13,224 nt of DNA. It comes from UBA10649 sp044233495. GTDB lineage: Bacteria > Actinomycetota > Actinomycetes > S36-B12. The position numbers were made by a program, and so were the translations under genes. Where the stretch lies: assembly GCA_044233495.1 (NCBI GenBank), contig JBIIJX010000046.1, forward strand, positions 1-13,224, in the 5' to 3' direction. The notes beneath the pieces are model-generated. The model worked only from the letters and a program-made list of their open reading frames with translations, did not search any database and was not told the origin of the DNA. Below are positions 1-8,362 of this stretch, piece after piece. The first letter of the stretch is position 1. Every line of letters begins with the position of its first letter.

Positions 1-1214
<1,214 letters not shown>

Positions 1215-1231
1215 TCGAGCCCGACGCCGTC

Positions 1232-2446
1232 ATGCTCGAGGTCTCCCCTCATGACGCGCGCCGCGCTGCCCTGTGGTCGGTAGGGCTGCTGTCCTCGCAG
1301 CCGACCCCTGCAGTGGCACGCTCAGCGTCGGTCTCGCGTCAGGAGAGCATCGTCCTCGACCTGCTGGAACGCCTGGGGGCGGTGCAGCTCGACACGATCT
1401 CCGTCCTCGCGCGGTCCCATGAACTCGTCGCATACGCCCGACTCGGGAGCGTGCGGCGGGATGCCATCGAACGGGCCTACTGGGGGGGTGAAGCCTTCGA
1501 GTACTGGTCCCATGCCGCCTGCATCCTGCCGGTGGAGGCATGGCCGCTCTTCTCCTTCCGCCGCCGCCACTACCGGTCGAGGGGTGAGCGGTGGCACGGT
1601 CGTCCGCGTCAGGACCTTCGCGCGCTCAAGGCCCGCATCCGACGGGATGGTCCGATCACGACCGCCGACGTCGGTGGGGCCAAGAGCGGCGCAGACTGGT
1701 GGCAGTGGTCCGATGCCAAGATCGGGCTGGAGACGTTGCTCGACCTTGGTGAACTGGTCGTGAGCCGGCGTGTCGGCTGGCGCCGCCAGTACGACCTCCC
1801 CGAACGGGTCATCCCGCCTGAACTGCTGCACGACGACCTCACCGATGCCGAATGCACCGCCGCGCTCATCGATGCCGGGGCCCGGTTGATGGGTATCGGC
1901 ACCGCCGCAGAGATCGCGGACGTCCATCGCCTGCCGACCGCGGCGGTCAAGGAGCACGCTGAAGCCGTGGGCCTGGTGCCCGTCCGGGTGCAGGGCTGGG
2001 TGAATTCCTGGGCGCACCCGCAGGCACTCGGATGGCTCGAGTCGGCCTCTCGCGACCGGCATCGCACCACGATGCTCTCCCCCTTTGATCCGCTCGTGTG
2101 GCATCGTGACCGCGTCGAGCGGATCTTCGGCATGCGCCACCGGATCGAGGCCTATACGCCGGCGCCGCAGCGAGAGCACGGGTACTTCGCGATGCCGGTG
2201 CTGCATCGGGGTCGCCTTGTTGCCCGCATCGATCCCAAGCGAGAGGGCCCTGTGCTCCGCGCTCAGCGCGTGACGATGGCAATGGGCACGGATGATGCCA
2301 TCATCGGCACGGCGCGTGCCCTTGCCGAGGCAGCCTCGTGGGTGGGGTCGGAGTCCATCGCGATCGGCGACGTTCGCCCGGCTCGTGCATCGCGTGCGCT
2401 GAGGTCCGTCCTGCGCGAGAGCTCCTCCGTGGACCTTGTCGGCTGA
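1232..2446 (+). CDS. YcaQ/AlkX-like winged-helix DNA glycosylase (interstrand crosslink repair family)
   Basis: The 404-residue protein belongs to the HTH_42 / YcaQ-AlkZ family. Characterised members are DNA glycosylases that remove bulky alkylated bases and unhook interstrand crosslinks. Visible family features are an N-terminal ARRAALWSVGL helix, the Q-x-D catalytic motif as Q52-L53-D54 (codons 1385-1393) inside GAVQLDTISVLARSHELV, the WSHAACILPVEAWPLF segment, and a C-terminal FAMPVLHRGRLVARIDPKR block. Q-x-D is the signature of the YcaQ/AlkX branch; the antibiotic self-resistance branch (AlkZ) carries Q-x-Q. The ATG at 1232 lies 17 bases after the leuS stop with no good Shine-Dalgarno, so translation may depend on leuS readthrough. 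No biosynthetic cluster is nearby, so a general repair role is more likely than toxin self-resistance. The family is confident; the substrate is inferred. Confidence 0.88.
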   Translation: MLEVSPHDARRAALWSVGLLSSQPTPAVARSASVSRQESIVLDLLERLGAVQLDTISVLARSHELVAYARLGSVRRDAIERAYWGGEAFEYWSHAACILPVEAWPLFSFRRRHYRSRGERWHGRPRQDLRALKARIRRDGPITTADVGGAKSGADWWQWSDAKIGLETLLDLGELVVSRRVGWRRQYDLPERVIPPELLHDDLTDAECTAALIDAGARLMGIGTAAEIADVHRLPTAAVKEHAEAVGLVPVRVQGWVNSWAHPQALGWLESASRDRHRTTMLSPFDPLVWHRDRVERIFGMRHRIEAYTPAPQREHGYFAMPVLHRGRLVARIDPKREGPVLRAQRVTMAMGTDDAIIGTARALAEAASWVGSESIAIGDVRPARASRALRSVLRESSSVDLVG

Positions 2447-2463
2447 TGCGGCACGGGTAGGGT
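2436..2463 (+). promoter_or_regulatory. Predicted promoter of degV (leaderless type)
   Basis: TTGTCG (2436-2441) and TAGGGT (2458-2463) are separated by 16 bases, matching -35 and actinobacterial -10 (TANNNT) elements. Transcription would start about 7 bases after the -10, at the ATG at 2471, giving an mRNA with essentially no leader. The promoter overlaps the end of the glycosylase gene. The GGG at 2460-2462 could instead serve as a weak ribosome-binding site. Confidence 0.5.
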
Positions 2464-2470
2464 GCGAGCC

Positions 2471-3358
2471 ATGCCAGCGCCCAGCGTGGCCGTCATCACG
2501 GACTCCACGTCCTACCTGCCTCCGGGCTGGGCGGCAGAGCACGGGGTAGACGTGGTCCCCGTCCAGGTGATCGTGGCCGGACAGCCCTATGACGAGACCG
2601 ACGACGACCAGGCACAGCAGGTCGCCGATGCGCTGCGCGACTGGCAGCCGGTCACGACAAGTCGTCCATCGCCCGCGCGTTTTCTGGATTCATATCGCCG
2701 GGCTGCTGACGCGGGCGCGCAGGCCATCGTCGTCGCGACCCTGTCCTCGGCGATGTCAGCCACGTACGAATCGGCCCTGCTCGCCGCCAACGAGTGCACG
2801 ATCCCCGTCGAGGTCGTCGACACCCGCTCCATTGCGATGGGGGAGGGCTTCGCCGTGATCAGTGGCGCGGTAGCCGCACAGGCAGGGGCCGACCGCGAGG
2901 CCGTCGCCCGCGTGATCCGTGAGCGTGCGGCGGTCACGCGGGTCTTCTTCTACGTCGACACCCTCGAGTACCTGCGCCGCGGCGGTCGCGTGAGCACGGC
3001 CCGAGCCGCCGTAGGCCAGGCCCTGCAGGTCAAGCCGCTGCTGCAGGTCGTCGACGGTCGTGTGGAGAAGCTCGACCAGGTGCGCACGTCAGCGAAGGCG
3101 ATGACGCGGCTAGCAGAACTGGCGGTCGAGGCAGCCGCTGCCTTCCCGTCCGTGGAGATCGCCGTGCAGCATCTCGGTGCGGCCGACCGCGCCGCATCGG
3201 TTGCGGCGACCCTTCGGGCACGGATGCCGGGCACCGTCGTCGTCGTGAGCAATGTGGGGGGAGTGGTGGGCGCCCACGTGGGACCCGGCATGGTGGCCGT
3301 GATCGTCGCTCCCGTAGTGGCCACGGCTTCCGCGACGAGTGGTACGTCGGTGCCCTGA
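2471..3358 (+). CDS. DegV-family fatty-acid-binding protein (FakB-like)
   Basis: DegV proteins bind a single fatty acid. In Firmicutes the FakB members present it to the kinase FakA, which makes acyl-phosphate for phospholipid synthesis. This 295-residue protein has the family landmarks: ITDSTSYLP at residues 9-17, TSRPSP at 63-68, the S-S-x-x-S-x-T loop at 92-98, LEYLRRGGR at 165-173, and a C-terminal GAHVGPG at 267-273 with the conserved His269. The length is normal for the family. The ATG at 2471 is preferred: an in-frame GTG at 2462 would add only MRA and sits inside the predicted -10 element. The stop overlaps the plsY start by one base (TGATG), so the two are probably translated together. 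No FakA-like kinase is in this window. Ligand binding is a family property; a FakB role here is inferred. Confidence 0.93.
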   Translation: MPAPSVAVITDSTSYLPPGWAAEHGVDVVPVQVIVAGQPYDETDDDQAQQVADALRDWQPVTTSRPSPARFLDSYRRAADAGAQAIVVATLSSAMSATYESALLAANECTIPVEVVDTRSIAMGEGFAVISGAVAAQAGADREAVARVIRERAAVTRVFFYVDTLEYLRRGGRVSTARAAVGQALQVKPLLQVVDGRVEKLDQVRTSAKAMTRLAELAVEAAAAFPSVEIAVQHLGAADRAASVAATLRARMPGTVVVVSNVGGVVGAHVGPGMVAVIVAPVVATASATSGTSVP

Positions 3359-3957
3359 TGTCCGAGCTGCCGTTGGGTCTCGTCCTGGTCGCCGCTGCCG
3401 CCGTGGGCTATCTGATCGGTGCGATCAACCCGGCAGCGCTCATCGCCCGTGCCTTCGACATCGACCTGCATCGCGTGGGCTCGGGCAATCCGGGAGCGAC
3501 CAATGTCGGGCGTGCGCTGGGCCCTCGCTGGGCGATCCTGGTCGGGTTCCTGGATATCGCGAAGGGGTTCGTCCCGGCCATCACCTTCGGCCTGCTTGCA
3601 GGACAGACCGCCGGTGAGGTGGCTGGTGTCGCGGCCGTCGCGGGGCACGTCACCTCCCCCTTCCTGCGTGGCCGTGGCGGCAAGGGTGTCGCGACGACGC
3701 TCGGCGCGATCCTCGCCGTGCAGCCCATTCTGGCCATCCCCGTGCTCGTCGGCTTCGGGATTGGAGTCGCGGTGAGCCGGCGCGTGGGCATCGGTGCCGT
3801 CACGGGTGCCGTCGTCCTGGTGATCGGCGGCATCGTGGGTTGGCTGCTCGGATGGACCGATGCATCGGACATGTGGTTCGCGGTCGTCCTCGGCCTGCTC
3901 GTGATCGGGCGTCACGTCGGCAACATCCGCCGGGCATGGCACAGTCTGCGCGACTGA
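3358..3957 (+). CDS. plsY: Glycerol-3-phosphate acyltransferase PlsY (acyl-phosphate dependent)
   Basis: PlsY is an integral membrane enzyme that transfers the acyl group of acyl-phosphate to the sn-1 position of glycerol-3-phosphate, making lysophosphatidic acid, the first step of phospholipid synthesis. The 199-residue protein is of normal length and mostly hydrophobic. It shows the characteristic loops: GSGNPGATN at residues 41-49, D66-x-x-K69-G70, GHVTSPFLRGRGGKGVAT at 96-113 (glycine-rich phosphate-binding motif), and RHVGNIRR at 185-192 near the C-terminus. The ATG at 3358 shares its A with the degV TGA, so translation is likely coupled. Its upstream neighbour belongs to the family that supplies acyl chains for acyl-phosphate formation, which fits the substrate of PlsY. 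Confidence 0.96.
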   Translation: MSELPLGLVLVAAAAVGYLIGAINPAALIARAFDIDLHRVGSGNPGATNVGRALGPRWAILVGFLDIAKGFVPAITFGLLAGQTAGEVAGVAAVAGHVTSPFLRGRGGKGVATTLGAILAVQPILAIPVLVGFGIGVAVSRRVGIGAVTGAVVLVIGGIVGWLLGWTDASDMWFAVVLGLLVIGRHVGNIRRAWHSLRD

Positions 3958-4034
3958 CCGTCCACAGCCCGCCTGCATGACAGTGCGACGTCCACTGACC
4001 TCTTGCGTGCGTCCCGTGAAGCGACCTCGGCTTC

Positions 4035-4047
4035 TAGCGTGCCGGGA
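4035..4047 (+). promoter_or_regulatory. Predicted -10 element of the comEA-comEC-holA operon (leaderless type)
   Basis: TAGCGT (4035-4040) fits the TANNNT consensus and lies 6 bases before the comEA ATG at 4047, so transcription would begin at or next to the start codon. No convincing -35 box is visible 16-18 bases upstream. The 89-base gap between plsY and comEA (3958-4046) shows nothing else I can support. Confidence 0.4.
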
Positions 4048-4994
4048 TGCGTTGGTCCCGAACGGCTGAGCGAGCGCGTGATGCTGCGGATCAGCGTCTG
4101 CGTGTGGTGGTCCATCAGTGGCGCCCGGGGTTCCGGCACCATCCGGAGGACGGCCGTGGCGGCGATCGCCTCCTGGGGGATCGCCAGGGTGTCGATGGCC
4201 TCTTCGACGAGGAAGACGAGGAAGGTGCAGCGGCTGGGCTGCGCATCTCAGTGGGGCCCTGGAGTCGCCCGGCCCTTCGCGGACTCGTACTGCTGATCGC
4301 GGTCATCGCCGTCGTGGCCGGCTATCTCGTATGGCAGTCGCTGCCTCGCGACGTCGTGGTCGTGCCCGCTGCCGAAGGGGTGATCGCGGGGACGTCAGCC
4401 GCTCCGGCCGACGGGTCCATCCGGGCGCCCACCGACATTGCCCCGGACGTGCTTGCGACAGGTGCTCCGCTGACCGGATCCCCGGGGAGTCAGACCGCGC
4501 CCGCCGGACCGGAGGCGGATTCAGCGCTGGTGGAAGCCGACAGAGGCGACGTTGTCGGTCAAGCCGAGATCGTCGTCCATGTGACGGGCTTGGTCCGAAG
4601 GCCCGGACTCGTGCGCCTGCCTGCAGGAGCCCGGGTCGCCGACGCCATTGACGACGCCGGTGGGGTCACCCGGCGACGTGCCGAGAGCAGTGTCAACCTC
4701 GCCCGGGTGCTGGTCGACGGCGAGCAGATCGTGGTCAGCGACACTGCGGCAGCGCCCGCGCTCGCGCCGTCCGCAGCCACGACGACGGCTGCGGCGCCGG
4801 GCGGACCGGTCGACCTCAACTCTGCCAGCCTCGAGCAGCTCGATGCCCTGCCCGGCGTCGGGCCGGTGCTCGCCGGACGCATTCTCCAGTGGCGTGCGAT
4901 GCACGGGCCCTTCCGTTCCATCGACGAGCTCGGCGAGGTCTCCGGTATCGGAGACGCCATCCTCGGTCAGTTGCGCCCCCTGGTTCGCGTGTGA
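4047..4994 (+). CDS. comEA: ComEA: membrane-anchored DNA receptor for transformation (SLBB + helix-hairpin-helix)
   Basis: ComEA binds incoming double-stranded DNA at the outer face of the membrane and passes it to ComEC. The 315-residue protein has a charged cytoplasmic N-terminus of about 75 residues with an acidic DEEDEE run at 54-59, and one transmembrane helix at about 79-96. A low-complexity Ala/Pro linker (97-172) leads to an SLBB domain (about 173-231) and a short Ala/Thr linker. The C-terminal helix-hairpin-helix pair (255-315) carries the hairpins LPGVGPVLAG (268-277) and VSGIGDAI (298-305). VDLNSAS at 255-261 is the usual entry to the ComEA DNA-binding domain. The ATG at 4047 is the first possible start, because an in-frame TAG lies at 4035. 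It overlaps comEC by 4 bases (GTGA). The N-terminal region is poorly conserved and is the least certain part. Confidence 0.94.
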   Translation: MRWSRTAERARDAADQRLRVVVHQWRPGFRHHPEDGRGGDRLLGDRQGVDGLFDEEDEEGAAAGLRISVGPWSRPALRGLVLLIAVIAVVAGYLVWQSLPRDVVVVPAAEGVIAGTSAAPADGSIRAPTDIAPDVLATGAPLTGSPGSQTAPAGPEADSALVEADRGDVVGQAEIVVHVTGLVRRPGLVRLPAGARVADAIDDAGGVTRRRAESSVNLARVLVDGEQIVVSDTAAAPALAPSAATTTAAAPGGPVDLNSASLEQLDALPGVGPVLAGRILQWRAMHGPFRSIDELGEVSGIGDAILGQLRPLVRV

Positions 4995-7357
4995 TCGACG
5001 GTCGGCTGCTCGTCCCCGCTGTCGCTGCGTGGCTGGGTGCCGCCCTGCACATGTCCTGGGGCATCGTCGGGCTGCTCGGCGGGCTCGTGGCGGTGCTGGC
5101 GGGCCTGCTCGTCCGGTCGGTGCCGCGCAGCAGCGTGGTGGTCGGCGCCGTGGTCCTCGTCGTCGGGGCCTCGGCGGCTGGGCTGCTTGCGTGGCGCCTG
5201 TCGCCTGAGCCGTTGGACTCGTGGGTGTCGGAGCGTGCGACGTCGACCGTTGTCGGGTCCGTCGCAGGTGAGCCAACCGTGGTCCTCCCGGATCCCACGG
5301 GGATGTGGTGGCAGACCGGATCCGTCACTGTCGTCGTCAACACGTCGTCCGTCACTGCGCGTGGTGTGCGTTTGGACGTGCATGTGCCGATCCAGGTGCG
5401 GGCACCGATCGGCACGGTGGTTCCGCCGAGGGGCTCGTCCGTGGTGGTGACCGGTCGACTCGCCCAGGTGCCCCTGCGCACTGGCTGGGCTGCTGAGTTG
5501 CGAGCTGGCACCGCGGGTCTGCGCGTCATCGGAGCCCCCGGCCCATGGGATGCAGCGGCCACCGGCATGCGCACGGGACTTGCTGAGGCGGTGGCCGGGG
5601 CACCCGAGGACGCCGCGGTGCTCGTCCGAGGGCTCACCCTCGGCGACGACTCCGGCGCTTCACCGCAGCTGACGGAAGCGATGCGCGCCAGCGGGCTGGC
5701 GCACCTGACGGCGGTGAGCGGCGGCAACGTCGCGATCGTGGTCGGCCTGGTCGTGGGCATCGCAACCGCACTGCGCCTTCCGCTGTGGGTGCGTGTCGTG
5801 TCGGGGCTGCTGGCGCTCGCCTACTACGCGTTTCTCGTCGGCCCGGAGCCCAGTGTGCTTCGGGCTTCGGTCATGGGAGCGGTCGTGCTGGTCGGGGTGC
5901 TCGTCGGGGGTCGGCGTGGCGGCCCGACGGTGCTCGCCACCGGGGTGCTCGCCCTCGTGCTGATCCACCCGGCGCTTGCAGTGTCCTGGGGCTTCGCCCT
6001 GTCGGCCTGCGCGACGGCAGGGATCGTCCTCCTTGCGCCCGAAGTACTCCGGCGGCTCCGGTCGTGGCCGATCACCGCGGGCCTGCCCCCGGTCGTGGGG
6101 GCGGCGGTCGCCCTCACGGTCGCCGCCCAGCTCGCGACGCTGCCGATCCTCGTTGCGATGGGCGGCGCGGCCGGCTGGGTGAGCGTCCCGGCGAACCTCG
6201 CCGCGATGCCCGCTGTGGCACCGGTGACGGTACTGGGCCTCATGGCCGCTGTGACGGCACCTGTCGCCCCCGCGGCGGCGGAGGCGCTCGGGGCGGCTGC
6301 AGCGTGGCCGGCACGCTGGATCGCACGGGTGGCCTACGAGGCCACCCGCCTGCCCGCGTCCGACTGGCCCTCGCAGTTCTGGCCCTCGGGCTGGACCGGC
6401 GTCGGACTGATGGTCGTGCTGGCCGTCCTGTCGATCGCTGCCGTGCTCGCGTGGTCGCGTCACGGGCAGGGTCGCTGGCAGGCACTGCCGCACCTGGCAC
6501 GGGTCTCGATCGCTGGTGCGTGCGCCATCGGCGTCTGTGCCCTCGTGCTGCGACCGCCGACCCTGCGTGGATGGCCACCGCCGGACTGGCTCGTGGTGAT
6601 GTGCGATGTCGGCCAAGGGGACTCCCTGCTGCTGCGATCGGCGCCGGACGCTGCGGTCGTCGTCGACACCGGCAGCGATCCGGATCGGGTGGACGCCTGC
6701 CTGGGCGACGCTGGAGTTCGGCAGGTTCCTGCCGTCGTCCTCACCCACTTCCATGCTGACCACGTCATGGGGTTGGCCGGTGTGCTGGCGGGGCGCGAGG
6801 TCGGCGTGGTGCTCAGTACCCCCGTCGAGCTGCCGTCGGAGCAGGCGGCGATGGTGCGCGAGGTGCTCGCCGCGACCGGTCGGCGACCGGAGCCCATCAC
6901 GGCGGGGGATACCCGTCGCGTGGGGCAGGTGGCGTGGCGTGCGCTTTGGCCGAGGCGCCTGATCGAGCAGGGCTCGGTGCCGAACAATGCGAGCGTCGTG
7001 CTCGTGGCGGAGGTTGCCGGGCGCAGCATCCTGCTCACGGGCGACATCGAACCCGACGCCCAGCGCTCCCTCCTCGCCGATGTCGTCGACCTCGACCTCG
7101 ACATCGTCAAGGTGCCTCATCATGGCTCGCGACACCAGTCCCCGGAATTCGCCCTGGCGGTGCGCGCACCCGTCGTCCTGATCAGCGTCGGTGCCGAGAA
7201 CGACTACGGGCACCCGGCGCCCGAGGCCATCGACCTCTACACATCGGACGACGCCGTCCTCCTGCGCACAGACCTGCTCGGTGACGTGGCCGTGGTGGCC
7301 GACGGCATGCGGGGCTTGGGAGTCGTGTCCCGAGGTGGCATGCTGCCCTCATCATGA
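4991..7357 (+). CDS. comEC: ComEC: DNA-uptake channel with metallo-beta-lactamase domain
   Basis: ComEC forms the inner-membrane channel through which one DNA strand enters during natural transformation. From the GTG at 4991 the protein is 788 residues. It has N-terminal transmembrane helices (about 5-70) and an extracellular OB-like region (about 85-180). The Competence membrane domain (about 205-520) contains GLTLGDDSG (214-222), LAHLTAVSGGN (236-246) and GPEPSVLRA (284-292). The C-terminal metallo-beta-lactamase-like domain has CDVGQGDS (538-545), DTGSD (559-563), HFHADH (586-591), TGD (683-685), HHGS (710-713) and GHP (740-742), so its metal ligands look intact. The frame is open further upstream, but GTG 4991 overlaps the comEA stop by 4 bases and begins at the usual N-terminus. 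It overlaps holA by 4 bases (ATGA). Intact ComEA and ComEC suggest potential for DNA uptake; pilus genes are not in this window. Confidence 0.95.
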   Translation: MIDGRLLVPAVAAWLGAALHMSWGIVGLLGGLVAVLAGLLVRSVPRSSVVVGAVVLVVGASAAGLLAWRLSPEPLDSWVSERATSTVVGSVAGEPTVVLPDPTGMWWQTGSVTVVVNTSSVTARGVRLDVHVPIQVRAPIGTVVPPRGSSVVVTGRLAQVPLRTGWAAELRAGTAGLRVIGAPGPWDAAATGMRTGLAEAVAGAPEDAAVLVRGLTLGDDSGASPQLTEAMRASGLAHLTAVSGGNVAIVVGLVVGIATALRLPLWVRVVSGLLALAYYAFLVGPEPSVLRASVMGAVVLVGVLVGGRRGGPTVLATGVLALVLIHPALAVSWGFALSACATAGIVLLAPEVLRRLRSWPITAGLPPVVGAAVALTVAAQLATLPILVAMGGAAGWVSVPANLAAMPAVAPVTVLGLMAAVTAPVAPAAAEALGAAAAWPARWIARVAYEATRLPASDWPSQFWPSGWTGVGLMVVLAVLSIAAVLAWSRHGQGRWQALPHLARVSIAGACAIGVCALVLRPPTLRGWPPPDWLVVMCDVGQGDSLLLRSAPDAAVVVDTGSDPDRVDACLGDAGVRQVPAVVLTHFHADHVMGLAGVLAGREVGVVLSTPVELPSEQAAMVREVLAATGRRPEPITAGDTRRVGQVAWRALWPRRLIEQGSVPNNASVVLVAEVAGRSILLTGDIEPDAQRSLLADVVDLDLDIVKVPHHGSRHQSPEFALAVRAPVVLISVGAENDYGHPAPEAIDLYTSDDAVLLRTDLLGDVAVVADGMRGLGVVSRGGMLPSS

Positions 7358-8346
7358 GCGCGGCACGCATCACCCTGGCCATCGGTGGGGAGTCCGTGCT
7401 CGTCGACCGGGTGGTGCGCTCCGCCACCGCGGCCGTGCGCCGCGAGGCGCCTGACGCGCAGCGCACTGTGATCGCTGCCGGCGACGACACCGCGGCGCAT
7501 CAACTGCGCGAGGCGGCCGCCCCCAACCTCTTCGGCGATGCCGGCATCGTGGTGATCGAAGGTGTTGACGAAGCCGACGAGGCCATGGGGCGGGCGATCC
7601 GCGAAGTCCTTGCGGATCTCCCGGATGACATCCGACTGGTGTTCACGCACCCCGGAGGGACCAAGGGCAAGGCCCTCCTCGACGACATCCGGAAGGCCGG
7701 TGCGGATGTCGTCGAGTGCCCGACGATGAAGAAGGGCCGGGCGACCCTGGACTTCCTCACCAAGGAGTTCTCCCGGCACGGTCGGAAGGCCACGGCAGAC
7801 GGTGTGGCCGCGCTGTACGAGGCAGTCGGCCATGATGTCGGGCTTCTGGTGAGTGCCGTTTCGCAACTGTCGTCGGACGTCGAGGGTGACGTCATCGACG
7901 CTGCGGCCGTGCACGAGAGCTTCCTCGGCGTGGCTGAGGTGTCCAGCTTCACCATCGCCGACGCCTACTGGGACCGTCGCTATGCCGAGGCGCTGCGAGC
8001 CCTCCGCCAGGCCATGCTCGTGTCGGACGCACCGCGCGTCGGTGTCACGACGGTGTCGTCGCTGGCCAACGGCCTGCGCAACCTCGTGCGGGTCGGGGGC
8101 ATGCCGCCAGGTGCGTCGGATGCCGATGTCGCCAAGGAAGCGGGTGTCCCGCCCTGGAAGGTGGGCCAGCTGCGCCGTCAGTGGACGCGTTGGTCCGGCG
8201 ACCAGCGTCGCGTGGCCGCATCGATCGTGGCTCTGGCCGACGCGGATGCGGCGATGAAGGGGGGAGTGCGGGTGGGCTCGAGTCTCGACGCCGACCAGAA
8301 GCTGCTCGCGCTCGAGATGCTGGTGGCGGGCTCAGCCCGCGACTGA
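7354..8346 (+). CDS. holA: DNA polymerase III subunit delta (clamp-loader wrench)
   Basis: The delta subunit opens the beta sliding clamp within the clamp-loader complex during replication. The 330-residue protein has the family's usual length and three-part layout: an N-terminal AAA+-like domain that begins ITLAIGGESVLVDRVV and includes LVFTHPGGTKGKALLDDI, a middle lid region with TADGVAALYEAVGHDVGLL, and a C-terminal collar domain with SSFTIADAYWDRRYAEALRA and EAGVPPWKVGQLRRQ. Delta lacks ATPase activity, and no proper Walker A is seen. The ATG at 7354 overlaps the comEC stop by 4 bases, so translation is probably coupled. Placement behind comEC is common in bacteria. Its 3' end faces tetR, 16 bases away. 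Confidence 0.93.
   Translation: MSAARITLAIGGESVLVDRVVRSATAAVRREAPDAQRTVIAAGDDTAAHQLREAAAPNLFGDAGIVVIEGVDEADEAMGRAIREVLADLPDDIRLVFTHPGGTKGKALLDDIRKAGADVVECPTMKKGRATLDFLTKEFSRHGRKATADGVAALYEAVGHDVGLLVSAVSQLSSDVEGDVIDAAAVHESFLGVAEVSSFTIADAYWDRRYAEALRALRQAMLVSDAPRVGVTTVSSLANGLRNLVRVGGMPPGASDADVAKEAGVPPWKVGQLRRQWTRWSGDQRRVAASIVALADADAAMKGGVRVGSSLDADQKLLALEMLVAGSARD
8326..8340 (+). terminator. Possible hairpin terminator at the end of holA
   Basis: A perfect GC-only 6-bp stem, GCGGGC (8326-8331) with GCCCGC (8335-8340) and a TCA loop, covers the last codons of holA, 4 bases before its stop. No T-tract follows. It sits between converging holA and tetR transcripts and could slow either polymerase, but a chance coding palindrome is possible. 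Confidence 0.25.
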
Positions 8347-8362
8347 GCGTCGCCCGCCTGCG

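Noticed and set aside
1322..2542. Long minus-strand open frame opposite the YcaQ-like gene
   Set aside because: Composition is typical of a shadow frame, and the plus-strand protein carries clear family motifs.
3981..3997. Short inverted repeat CAGTG-N7-CACTG after plsY as a terminator
   Set aside because: A 5-bp stem with no T-tract is too weak to call.
4889..4990. Earlier ATG start for comEC inside comEA
   Set aside because: It would add an Arg-rich tail overlapping the comEA DNA-binding domain; GTG 4991 gives the usual hydrophobic start and a 4-base overlap.
7087..7105. Short tandem repeat of GACCTC
   Set aside because: It encodes an Asp-Leu repeat in the ComEC C-terminal domain; an ordinary coding coincidence.
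5660..7213. Very long open frame on the minus strand opposite comEC
   Set aside because: It is the mirror of a GC-rich coding frame; the product is Arg/His/Asp-rich low-complexity sequence with no family resemblance, while comEC on the other strand is intact.
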